DNA of 64,000 nucleotides from Rhizobium leguminosarum (lineage in GTDB: Bacteria; Pseudomonadota; Alphaproteobacteria; Rhizobiales; Rhizobiaceae). The notes beneath the pieces were generated by a model. It was not told the origin of the DNA, did not search any database, and saw nothing but the letters and a program-made list of their open reading frames with translations. The translations under genes were made by a program, and so were the position numbers. Within the stretch, counting starts at the first letter, position 1. The number at the start of each line of letters is the position of its first letter. This document shows positions 25,423-32,260 of the stretch, one piece after another. Location of the stretch: the NCBI RefSeq assembly GCF_004123835.1, contig NZ_MZMU01000003.1:1588991-1652990 (forward strand), given 5' to 3'.

Positions 25423-25667
25423 GCCATCCCCGTTTCGACGTCCTGGCGAGCCTTCATTTCACCTGGGAGGGCGACGATCTCGGGGCCCCCGTGTCGCATC
25501 ACATTGCGATCGCCCGGGCACCGTCTCCCACCAAGGACGCGCTTTCTCTCGGCTGGCTCGAGGGCGAGCTCGTCGCTGACGGGCACAGCTTGAAAGGCGA
25601 TCTCCGATTGACGGACGTCGGCCGCGAGCAGCTCCTGGCATTCCGACAGGGATGGTCGCCGCTATGA
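25419..25667 (+). CDS. Small early phage protein, 82 aa
   Basis: The product starts MSHPRFDVLASLHFTWEGDD. The C-terminal part (LKGDLRLTDVGREQLLAFRQ) resembles the end of a winged-helix domain, but that is weak. The start overlaps the previous stop by ATGA. Function unknown. Confidence 0.5.
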   Translation: MSHPRFDVLASLHFTWEGDDLGAPVSHHIAIARAPSPTKDALSLGWLEGELVADGHSLKGDLRLTDVGREQLLAFRQGWSPL

Positions 25668-25951
25668 GCTCGCTCGCCCTCCATGTTGCCGACAAGCCGC
25701 CGGGGGATCCGGCCGAGCTGACCGGCTTCTATACCGCCTTGCTAGCCATCCTTAACGCCGAGGCTCGCGAACGCCACGGCTGGGAGGGTTCTGTGATCGC
25801 CAATCTCGGCGTGTTGGACGGTTATGTCTTCGTTGAAATCCGGCCCGGCGAGGCCTTTGCCACGATCGACGAGCTGCGCGCTTTCCGCAAACGGCAGATC
25901 GAAGAGGAAAAGCGCGCGGAAGAGCCGCCAAAACAATCGAGGTTGATCTGA
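25664..25951 (+). CDS. Small early phage protein, 95 aa
   Basis: The product MSSLALHVADKPPGDPAEL... ends in a charged helix (LRAFRKRQIEEEKRAEEPPK). It is coupled by ATGA upstream and by one base (TGATG) to the ParB-like gene downstream. No known family recognised. Confidence 0.5.
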   Translation: MSSLALHVADKPPGDPAELTGFYTALLAILNAEARERHGWEGSVIANLGVLDGYVFVEIRPGEAFATIDELRAFRKRQIEEEKRAEEPPKQSRLI

Positions 25952-26757
25952 TGAGCGATATCAATCTGGAGATCGGGACCGCGCCCGAGCTCGCCTTCAT
26001 CGACAAGAAGCTGATCCGCGTCGACGCGAGCTATCAGCGGCCGCTGAAAGAGCGGCGTGTCAAGCAGATCCTGCGGGATTTCAGCTGGAAACAGTTCGGC
26101 ACGCTGATGCTCGTCGACCAGGGCGACGGCACCTTTACCGTCTATGACGGGCAACATCGCCATGCGGCGGCCTGCCGGCATCCCGGCGTTGCCGAAGTGC
26201 CGGCGGCGATCGTCACCCTCGACCAGGCTTTTGAGGAGGCGCAGAGCTTCCTCGGCGTCAACATCAACCGCTCGGCGATCTCGACGGTCGAAAAATACTG
26301 GGCCGGCATCGAGGCCGGCGATGAAAAGATGATGCGGATCTGCAGCGTGCTCGAGGAGGCGGGCTGCGAAGTCGTGCCGCCCGGTACAAAATCACCAGGG
26401 CCGAGACGCACGAGCTCGATCTCGGCGATCGAGCGGGCGATCGACCGCTACGGCGACCAGGCGGTGACCGACGCCTGCAGGACGATTGTCACGGCGTGGC
26501 CGAAGGACAATGTGGCGCTTGCCGGCGTCATCATCCAGGCGCTTGCCCGGCTCTACAAGAACAATCTCAGTATCGTCGACCAGGACCGCATGGCGACGAA
26601 GCTTCACGGCAAGGATCGAAAGATCCTCTCGGCCGATGCTTCGGCGCTGCAACGGATCGGCGGCGGCGACGCGGCTGTGTCGCTCGCGAAGGTGCTGGTC
26701 GAGATCTACAACAAGGGCCTGCAGTCCAATCAGATCCAGATTGGAGCGCGGTCATGA
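25951..26757 (+). CDS. ParB/Srx-like nuclease-domain protein
   Basis: A 268-aa protein with an N-terminal ParB-type domain: DKKLIRVDASYQRPLKERRV (box I region) and FTVYDGQHRHAAA (box II region, the CTPase/nuclease-like signature). A helical C-terminal part follows (about 110-268). Proteins of this type are common in phages and plasmids and modulate replication or transcription. Whether it binds CTP or cuts DNA cannot be told from sequence alone. Fifth gene of the rightward operon. Confidence 0.72.
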   Translation: MSDINLEIGTAPELAFIDKKLIRVDASYQRPLKERRVKQILRDFSWKQFGTLMLVDQGDGTFTVYDGQHRHAAACRHPGVAEVPAAIVTLDQAFEEAQSFLGVNINRSAISTVEKYWAGIEAGDEKMMRICSVLEEAGCEVVPPGTKSPGPRRTSSISAIERAIDRYGDQAVTDACRTIVTAWPKDNVALAGVIIQALARLYKNNLSIVDQDRMATKLHGKDRKILSADASALQRIGGGDAAVSLAKVLVEIYNKGLQSNQIQIGARS

Positions 26758-27419
26758 GCATCGACCGCATCTTCGACAACATGCCCGATCGGATAAAGGT
26801 GCTGCCGCGCAATGATCGCGGCTTTCCCATTCCCTATTTCGCCGCCGAAATCGACGGCAAGCGTGACTTCCGCATCGTCTCGCCGGACAAGATGGCGCAT
26901 GCGGTGCGCAATGACCTCTGCTGGGTCTGCGGCGTTCGCCTCGGAAAATACAAGGCTTTCGTCATCGGGCCAATGTGCGGCATCAACCGGACGATCGCGG
27001 ATCCGCCATCGCATCGGGAGTGCGCAATATTCTCGGCGCTCAACTGCCCATTCCTCAGCTCGCCGCTGGCAAAGCGCCGGGCGAGCGACATGCCGGAAGG
27101 CGCCGGCGATGCGGCCGGCTTCGCGCTGAAGCGCAACCCGGGCGTGACCGGCGTCTGGCTCACCCACAGCTACAGGCCTTTCCGGCCGCATGCCGGCAAG
27201 AAGGGCATTCTGTTTTCGATCGGCGAGCCGCTCGAGGTGCTGTGGTTTGCCGCCGGCCGCCCCGCTACCCGTGATGAGGTGCAGCGCTCCGTAGAGACGG
27301 GCTTGCCCGCCATCGAGGAGATCGGCCGCGTCGACGGCGAGGCCGGCGTCGCCGAGCTCGAACGCCGCGTCGCCGCTTTCCAGCATCTCCTGCCGGCGGG
27401 ATCGCCGACAGACCTCTGA
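26754..27419 (+). CDS. Putative zinc-binding phage protein, 221 aa
   Basis: The start at 26754 (MSIDRIFDNMPDRIKVLPRN) overlaps the ParB-like stop by ATGA. A CxxC pair (LCWVCGVRLG, near residue 60) and SHRECAIFSALNCPF about 35 residues later make a plausible zinc site. The middle part (GVWLTHSYRPFRPH) is soluble. Function unknown; the early-operon position suggests a DNA-related or takeover role. Confidence 0.58.
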   Translation: MSIDRIFDNMPDRIKVLPRNDRGFPIPYFAAEIDGKRDFRIVSPDKMAHAVRNDLCWVCGVRLGKYKAFVIGPMCGINRTIADPPSHRECAIFSALNCPFLSSPLAKRRASDMPEGAGDAAGFALKRNPGVTGVWLTHSYRPFRPHAGKKGILFSIGEPLEVLWFAAGRPATRDEVQRSVETGLPAIEEIGRVDGEAGVAELERRVAAFQHLLPAGSPTDL

Positions 27420-27470
27420 CTTTCACCATTGCCGAACATGTATTGCGTACGGCCACCCTCTGGATGGCAC

Positions 27471-27986
27471 ATGCTCGACGTTGCAGAACTAGACCGATTG
27501 ATCACTCCATCCGGCTTTTCCGAAGGCTCGATCGAGCGCGGCGCCGGTCTTTCGAATGCCTACCTCTACAAGATCCGCAAGGGTCACAAGCCGCTGACGC
27601 GCATGGTGCTGACCAGGGTGCGGCTGGCGATCGCGCGGATCCGCCGCGGCGAAACCAATGTCAACGAAGTGCTGTCATCGGGCAGCTACCGGCTTGCCGT
27701 CGCCTATGTCGCGATGGTGCTCGAGATGCAGCCCGAGGCGATCCTCGCGGCCGATCCGGCGCGCCGGGCGACCGCCGATCGCGAATGGATGCGGCTGGCG
27801 CGCGCCAGGCGCTGGGCCGTCTACATCGCAAACCAGTATTTGAACGTGCCGCAGGCCGAGCTCGCCCGGGCGGCGCGAATGAGCAAGGCCGCCGTCTCGA
27901 TCGCCATGAACGGCGTCGAAGACGAGCGCGGCGATCCCATTCTCGAAAAGCTGCTGGCAGCCGTCGAGGAGGCCTTTTCTTCATGA
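27471..27986 (+). CDS. DNA-binding protein with DnaA-domain-IV-like C-terminus
   Basis: About 171 aa. An N-terminal helix-turn-helix-like segment (GFSEGSIERGAGLSNAYLYK) precedes a C-terminal block, ARRWAVYIANQYLNVPQAEL then ARAARMSKAAVSIAMNGVED and ERGDPILEKLLAAVE. It follows the layout of DnaA domain IV (helix, HTH with a signature-like loop, then an ie-x-x-r-x-dp tail). With primase and helicase genes next, it is a candidate origin-recognition protein. The start is uncertain: ATG 27471 or 27438. Confidence 0.55.
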   Translation: MLDVAELDRLITPSGFSEGSIERGAGLSNAYLYKIRKGHKPLTRMVLTRVRLAIARIRRGETNVNEVLSSGSYRLAVAYVAMVLEMQPEAILAADPARRATADREWMRLARARRWAVYIANQYLNVPQAELARAARMSKAAVSIAMNGVEDERGDPILEKLLAAVEEAFSS

Positions 27987-29095
27987 TGCGCCAGGACGAC
28001 ACCGGACTGATCAAGCAGGGGCTGAAGGACAAGATCGAGGATCTTTGCCGCCGGCTGCTGCCGGATGGCGTCCGGCGTGGTCGGTTCTGGGTCGCCAACA
28101 ACCCCGTGACGATGGACGCGCCGAAGAGCCCGGAATTCAAGGTCGCGCTCGATCGCGATCACGGCGCCTGGATCGACTGGCGCAGCGGTGAAAAGGGCGA
28201 CGTGTTCGGCCTGGTCGAATATTGCATGAGGTGCGACTTCAAAGAGGCGATCGCCTGGTCGCGTGATTTTCTCGGTATGCGCCAGATGAGCCGCGAGCAG
28301 CTGCACGACATGCAGCGGCGCACGGTGACCGCCAAGAAGGAAAGCGACGACAAGGCCGAGGAAGTCAGGCTGAAGCGCCTGCAGAAGGCCGAACGCATGT
28401 TTATGGCCGGCATGCTTGATGGCGCCGGCTCGGCGGCCGAGGCCTATGCGCGGGCCTATTTCGCGGCGCGCAAAATTCCGCTCGAGCGGATCCCGAACCG
28501 CGATCTTGCCACCTTCCGTTTCTCGGCCGAGACGGAATTCTGGCCGCGGGCGAAATGGGACAATTCGGGCGGCCGGCATATCAAGGCGCAGGCCGGGCCG
28601 GGCTTTCCCTGCATTCATTCCGCCATGCGGGCGCCGACCGGGCAGCTGGTCGCGGTGCATCTGACATTCCTGTCGCCGCTCGGGCCGAAGAAGCTGCCGG
28701 TTTCCAAGGATGAGAATGCCAAGCTGATGTTCGGCGAGGCGAAGGGCGCGGTCATCCGGATCTCGCACGGTCCCGAGGGCGAACCGCCGGAAACGGCCGT
28801 CCGCCCGCACCCCGTCATCATCGGCGAAGGCATCGAGACGACGACGTCGGTGGCGATCGAGGCGCCCGAGGCGCGCGCCTGGGCCGCCGGCAGCCTGTCG
28901 AACATGGCGAACGCGCCGCTTTGGCTGCCCTGCATCTCCTCGGCGATCGTGCTGAAGGATCACTTCAAGAGCAAGACGACGGAAAAGCAGTTCGACCAGG
29001 TGCTCGAGCACTTGGCGCGGCACGGCAAACCGGTGGGCGTGATCGAAAGCATCGCCGGGAATGATTTTAACGATTTGGCACAAGAGGAAGAGTGA
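27983..29095 (+). CDS. Toprim primase-like protein
   Basis: A 370-aa protein. The N-terminal part (VRRGRFWVANNPVTMDAP, then GAWIDWRSGEKGDVFGLVEY) matches the zinc-free N-terminal region of phage/ICE primases. The C-terminal Toprim core has VIIGEGIETTTSVAIEA, whose Glu is catalytic in the family, and a later Asp in IVLKDHF. It would lay down primers for the phage helicase encoded at 32261. The ATG at 27983 overlaps the previous stop and has GGAGG upstream; the open frame before it is not coding. Confidence 0.8.
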   Translation: MMRQDDTGLIKQGLKDKIEDLCRRLLPDGVRRGRFWVANNPVTMDAPKSPEFKVALDRDHGAWIDWRSGEKGDVFGLVEYCMRCDFKEAIAWSRDFLGMRQMSREQLHDMQRRTVTAKKESDDKAEEVRLKRLQKAERMFMAGMLDGAGSAAEAYARAYFAARKIPLERIPNRDLATFRFSAETEFWPRAKWDNSGGRHIKAQAGPGFPCIHSAMRAPTGQLVAVHLTFLSPLGPKKLPVSKDENAKLMFGEAKGAVIRISHGPEGEPPETAVRPHPVIIGEGIETTTSVAIEAPEARAWAAGSLSNMANAPLWLPCISSAIVLKDHFKSKTTEKQFDQVLEHLARHGKPVGVIESIAGNDFNDLAQEEE

Positions 29096-29502
29096 TGAGC
29101 AACGAAGCTTGGGGTGACGGCGACGATGGCCCGAATTGGAAAGACGATGCGATCGAAAACGGCTGGTGGGATCCGGACGATGTTTCGCAGGCCTTCAAAG
29201 ACATCTTCCTCGAGCGTGATCGGCAGGTCGCCGAGGAAGGGTTCACTGCCGAGCAAGACGATCTGAACACGAGGGGAGAGATGGCCCTCGCAGCAGCCTG
29301 CTACGCCGTGCACGGGTGCAACGGGCATCCCGTTTACTCTGACGGCAAAGGTTCGTTGATCCGCTCGGTTTGGCCTTGGGGCGCTATGTGGTGGAAGCCG
29401 AAGGACCGCCGGCGTGACCTTGTGCGCGCTGCCGCGCTGATCGTTGCCGAGATTGAACGGCTTGACCGCGCCGCTGTTCCGGAGGGCCGGGTCGATGGCT
29501 GA
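29095..29502 (+). CDS. Conserved phage protein with ERDRQ...EG motif
   Basis: A 135-aa protein containing IFLERDRQVAEEGFTAEQDD then MALAAACYAVHG and WPWGAMWWKPKDRRRDLVRA, with AALIVAEIERLDR at the end. This arrangement (ERxRQxxxEGxTxxxDD, later Trp-rich helix) recurs in many temperate phages of proteobacteria but has no assigned function. It starts inside the primase stop (TGATG). Confidence 0.65.
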   Translation: MSNEAWGDGDDGPNWKDDAIENGWWDPDDVSQAFKDIFLERDRQVAEEGFTAEQDDLNTRGEMALAAACYAVHGCNGHPVYSDGKGSLIRSVWPWGAMWWKPKDRRRDLVRAAALIVAEIERLDRAAVPEGRVDG

Positions 29503-29806
29503 TCGTGCTTATCTCGAACGCCTGGCGCGCGATCTGACTGACAAGGGCAAGCTGATCGAAGCCGGATGGGTCAGCTTGCGAATAGCCGCTGTGCCGCTCG
29601 ACGCGTCGCCAACACAACTGGAAGAGATGCGGAACGCATTCTTTGCCGGCGCGCATCACCTCTTCAGCAGCATCATGACGATCCTCGAACCCGACGCCGA
29701 GCCGACCGAAAAGGACCTCGATCGCATGTCGCTGATCGACGCCGAACTGCGGGCATTCATCCAAGCCTTTGAACTCAAGCACTTTCCAGCAAAGGGGCGA
29801 GCATGA
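29495..29806 (+). CDS. Phage protein of unknown function, 103 aa
   Basis: The product starts [20 protein letters not shown] and contains [20 protein letters not shown] and [20 protein letters not shown]. It is helical and acidic, and the pattern is one often seen in rhizobial phages. GGAGGG lies 8 bases before the ATG at 29495. Neighbour of gapR-like; function unknown. Confidence 0.6.
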   Translation: MADRAYLERLARDLTDKGKLIEAGWVSLRIAAVPLDASPTQLEEMRNAFFAGAHHLFSSIMTILEPDAEPTEKDLDRMSLIDAELRAFIQAFELKHFPAKGRA

Positions 29807-30069
29807 GTGAGCAGGGCGACAATCTCGGCCGCGACCAGCTGCGCGCCTTCGTCGAGCGCATCGAGTTCGTCGAGGGCGAAATCAAGGATCTGAACGACGA
29901 CAAGAAGGACATTTACGGCGAGGCCCGCGCCATGGGCTACGACGTGAAGATCCTCAAGAAAGTCATCCAACTTCGACGCAAGGACGCCGACCAGCGGGCG
30001 GAAGAGGACGCGATCCTCGACACCTACCTGCATGCGCTCGGCATGATCGAAGAACCGCCGGAAGGCTAA
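29803..30069 (+). CDS. gapR: GapR-like nucleoid protein (DUF2312)
   Basis: An 88-aa coiled-coil protein. [20 protein letters not shown] then [20 protein letters not shown] and [19 protein letters not shown] reproduce the DUF2312/GapR pattern. GapR of Caulobacter binds overtwisted DNA ahead of replication forks and stimulates topoisomerases. A phage-borne copy in the replication cluster may help phage DNA replication or compete with the host protein. Coupled by ATGA to the gene upstream. Confidence 0.88.
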   Translation: MSEQGDNLGRDQLRAFVERIEFVEGEIKDLNDDKKDIYGEARAMGYDVKILKKVIQLRRKDADQRAEEDAILDTYLHALGMIEEPPEG

Positions 30070-30115
30070 CCGAAGGAGACGAGCATGACCAGGCGCAAAG
30101 GAAAGAGCAGGACCA

Positions 30116-30352
30116 ATGAGAAAGTCACGACAACTGCAGGATCGGAAACTGGCGCAGAGACGGCGGCACCTGCAGCTGCAGCGCCTCAAGATGGTGCGGG
30201 AAGCGCGGGCCACCTGGCCGGCGCAGATCCGGCGGGCAACGGAAGCCCAGCGAGCCGAGATGGCCAACACCAAACGGCAGTGGATGGCGCGGGCAAGCCG
30301 CTGGAAATCGCCGGCGCTGGAACAACTGGCGGCAAAGATGGGGAGGTTGTGA
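30116..30352 (+). CDS. Basic small phage protein, 78 aa
   Basis: An Arg/Lys-rich helical product (MRKSRQLQDRKLAQRRRHLQ, ending PALEQLAAKMGRL). A GGAAAGAGCAGGA stretch precedes the ATG. Codons end mostly in G or C, as in neighbouring genes, which favours this frame over a competing open frame on the same strand that starts at 30085. Possibly nucleic-acid binding; not recognised. Confidence 0.5.
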   Translation: MRKSRQLQDRKLAQRRRHLQLQRLKMVREARATWPAQIRRATEAQRAEMANTKRQWMARASRWKSPALEQLAAKMGRL

Positions 30353-30355
30353 CCG

Positions 30356-30793
30356 ATGGCCAAGGGCGGACGGATGAAAGTGGTTTGGCCCCGGGGCAAA
30401 CATCTGAAGCCGGCGCCGGCGGGAAAGGATCTGCAGGCGATACCGGAACAAAGGGTCCGGCAGATGGTGAACGTGATCCCGCCTCGAGCACCGATGGCGC
30501 AGCCAACGACGGCGACGGATCCGCGGATGGCGCCGGCGCCGGCGCCGATGACGGCGGCCAGGCTGCGGGAGATGCTGGCATCGATGCCGCCGGCGCCGGA
30601 ACCGGAACCTCTGCTGCTGACGCGGGAGGAGGTGGAGACGCTGCGGGAGCTGTTGCCTCCGGACCCGACGCCGGATCCGGCGAGGCTGACGTTTCGGGGG
30701 CTGCCGGTGACGATCATCGAGGGCAACCCAACGCCGGCGACGAGGGAGCTGTTGAGCCGGATGCTCCGGAGCCGGAAGGATATGATGCCGTGA
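30356..30793 (+). CDS. Phage protein, 145 aa, Pro-rich
   Basis: Begins MAKGGRMKVVWPRGKHLKPA; the second half (MTAARLREMLASMPPAPEPE, LLLTREEVETLRELLPP, ARLTFRGLPVTIIEGNPTP) looks like a folded domain after a Pro/Ala linker. GGGGAGG lies 8 bases before the ATG. The third codon position is almost always G or C, unlike the overlapping frame from 30085. The stop (TGA) overlaps the next GTG start. Function unknown. Confidence 0.6.
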   Translation: MAKGGRMKVVWPRGKHLKPAPAGKDLQAIPEQRVRQMVNVIPPRAPMAQPTTATDPRMAPAPAPMTAARLREMLASMPPAPEPEPLLLTREEVETLRELLPPDPTPDPARLTFRGLPVTIIEGNPTPATRELLSRMLRSRKDMMP

Positions 30794-31194
30794 TTTTCAC
30801 GGCCGAGCGGGCGGTCTATTGGGCCTTCGATTACCTGACGGAAATGTTCCCGCTCGAGCAGGACGAAGTCGAGCGCATGCAGGACCTGGCCGGCAACGCC
30901 CGGGGATCCGGCGTCGAGATGGCAAAGCTGCTGCGGCAGATCGGCCGCGATCGCGCGACGCCCGAGGTGCTGATGCAGCAGCTCAAGCTTCTCAAGCACC
31001 GCGAGACGGCGACCGCCACCCGGGCCGAGCTGATGCTCGTCCGGATCTTCTCGACCGTCGTCGCCGAGCTCGACCAGTTCGAAAAGGATTGGGCGGCCGA
31101 ACAGGAGGCGGCGAAACCGAAGCCGGAAGCGCCGCCCTTGCCGATCGAGGAGACGACATATCGCGCCGTCGACGAGCCGATGGATGGCTTTTGA
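30790..31194 (+). CDS. Phage protein, 134 aa
   Basis: GTG start at 30790 overlapping the previous stop (GTGA), with GGAAGGA about 9 bases upstream. The product (MIFTAERAVYWAFDYLTEMF, then MAKLLRQIGRDRATPEVLMQ, AELMLVRIFSTVVAELDQFE) is helical with an acidic, Pro-rich tail. The same frame is open back to 30085, where a strong site also exists, so a 369-aa version with a Gly/Ala/Asp-rich N-terminus cannot be excluded. Not recognised. Confidence 0.55.
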   Translation: MIFTAERAVYWAFDYLTEMFPLEQDEVERMQDLAGNARGSGVEMAKLLRQIGRDRATPEVLMQQLKLLKHRETATATRAELMLVRIFSTVVAELDQFEKDWAAEQEAAKPKPEAPPLPIEETTYRAVDEPMDGF

Positions 31195-31604
31195 TGGCGC
31201 GGCTGCTGGGATGGATCGGGATCGACCTCGACGGCACTCTCGCTCACTACGACGGATGGAAGGGGATCGGCCACATCGGCGATCCCGTGCCGGCAATGGC
31301 AGCGAGGGTGCTGCAATGGCAGGCGGAAGGGCAGGCGATGAAGATCTTCACCGCTCGCGTCAGCGGGCCCGATCCAGAGCGCCGGATGGTGATTAGAACC
31401 ATCCACAACTGGCTGCATCACCACGGCCTGCCGCTCCTCGAGGTGACGAATGTGAAGGACTTCGCGATGGTCGAGCTTTGGGACGATCGCGCAGTCCAGG
31501 TGCAGATGAATACCGGACGCCGAGTTGATGAAGTCGTGGTGTTCGCGTCGCCGCCTGTAATCCCGCCGGCGGAAACAGCAGGAGAAGAACATGCAGGAAG
31601 TTAG
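31194..31604 (+). CDS. HAD-like phosphatase
   Basis: A 136-aa protein. The DxD motif in GIDLDGTLAHYDGW and a later VELWDDRAVQVQ (acidic motif IV) identify the haloacid dehalogenase fold; MKIFTARVSG holds the motif II Thr. Small stand-alone HAD proteins are frequent in phages, where a nucleotide- or DNA-end phosphatase role is often proposed. The substrate is unknown here. Its C-terminus (IPPAETAGEEHA) is nearly repeated in the next protein. Confidence 0.75.
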   Translation: MARLLGWIGIDLDGTLAHYDGWKGIGHIGDPVPAMAARVLQWQAEGQAMKIFTARVSGPDPERRMVIRTIHNWLHHHGLPLLEVTNVKDFAMVELWDDRAVQVQMNTGRRVDEVVVFASPPVIPPAETAGEEHAGS

Positions 31605-31847
31605 CACGCAAGAATTCATCCAGATGGCGCAACGCTGCGCCGCGGAGATCAAGGATCTTCGTAACCTCGTCGGGCGGCTGAGCCCAAAAGCTGATGCTTA
31701 CGATGCGATCTGCACCATTCTCGGTCTGTTGCCGCAGCGCAGCCAGGGAATGAGCGATGACCTCATGTGGAGGATCGAAAAGCGCATCCGCGAACTTCAA
31801 GAGCCGCCGGCAATTCCGCCGGCGGAAACCGCAGGAGAAGAACATGC
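31563..31847 (+). repeat. Duplicated 32-bp gene-junction cassette
   Basis: 31563-31594 and 31816-31847 are identical but for one base. Each encodes the C-terminal IPPAETAGEEHA of one gene and carries the GCAGGAGAAG ribosome-binding site and the ATG of the next. The copies are 253 bp apart. Confidence 0.85.
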
Positions 31848-31857
31848 GAACGATTGA
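31591..31857 (+). CDS. Small phage protein, 88 aa
   Basis: The product MQEVSTQEFIQMAQRCAAEI, then DLRNLVGRLSPKADAYDAIC, looks helical. The last residues (IPPAETAGEEHAND) copy the tail of the preceding HAD protein. The ATG lies inside the first copy of the 32-bp cassette, overlapping the HAD stop by 14 bases. Function unknown. Confidence 0.6.
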   Translation: MQEVSTQEFIQMAQRCAAEIKDLRNLVGRLSPKADAYDAICTILGLLPQRSQGMSDDLMWRIEKRIRELQEPPAIPPAETAGEEHAND

Positions 31858-32199
31858 CGACCACAAGGTCAATCCAGCCAACGACACGCTGACGATATCG
31901 GTCCTCGACGGGCTCGGTCGACGAACGTCAGCGCCGGCGACGGCGTGGTCCAGAATGCCGCGACCTCGACCGTTATCTATTTCCAGAATGGCCCGATCAA
32001 CGAAGTCGGGGTTAACGGCCTGACGCACGAAGTTCTGCTAGCGATCGTCGCCGATCGGCTTCGCTCTTTCCAGGCAGGACCGTATTCCTGCAAGGAAAAT
32101 GCCTGTGCGCTGACGAAGATCGAAGAAGCGCAGCATTGGCTGCAGAGCCGGACGCTTGCCCGCATGCGTCGCGGTGTCGAAGGCACCCACACGAAGTAA
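31844..32199 (+). pseudogene. Frameshifted conserved phage protein
   Basis: From ATG 31844 the frame gives MRTIDDHKVNPANDTLTISV-LDGLG and then loses sense. The continuation is in another frame from about 31918, STNVSAGDGVVQNAATSTVI, then FQNGPINEVGVNGLTHEVLL and ARMRRGVEGTHTK, ending at 32199. The two halves together match a common phage protein family (an NPAND-x-L start, and a QNGPI-x-E-x-GVNG-x-T core). One base missing near 31914-31920 explains the break. It may be a real lesion, an assembly error or recoding. Confidence 0.65.
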
Positions 32200-32260
32200 A
32201 CAATACCCGCCGCGCTGAAACCGGCGCGGCGGCCGCATTCTCAAGCATTGCAGGGCGCAC

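Noticed and set aside
29656..31296. Minus-strand open frame of 546 aa
   Set aside because: Opposes seven small rightward genes; Arg/Ser-rich low-complexity translation. The small genes have proper sites and coupling.
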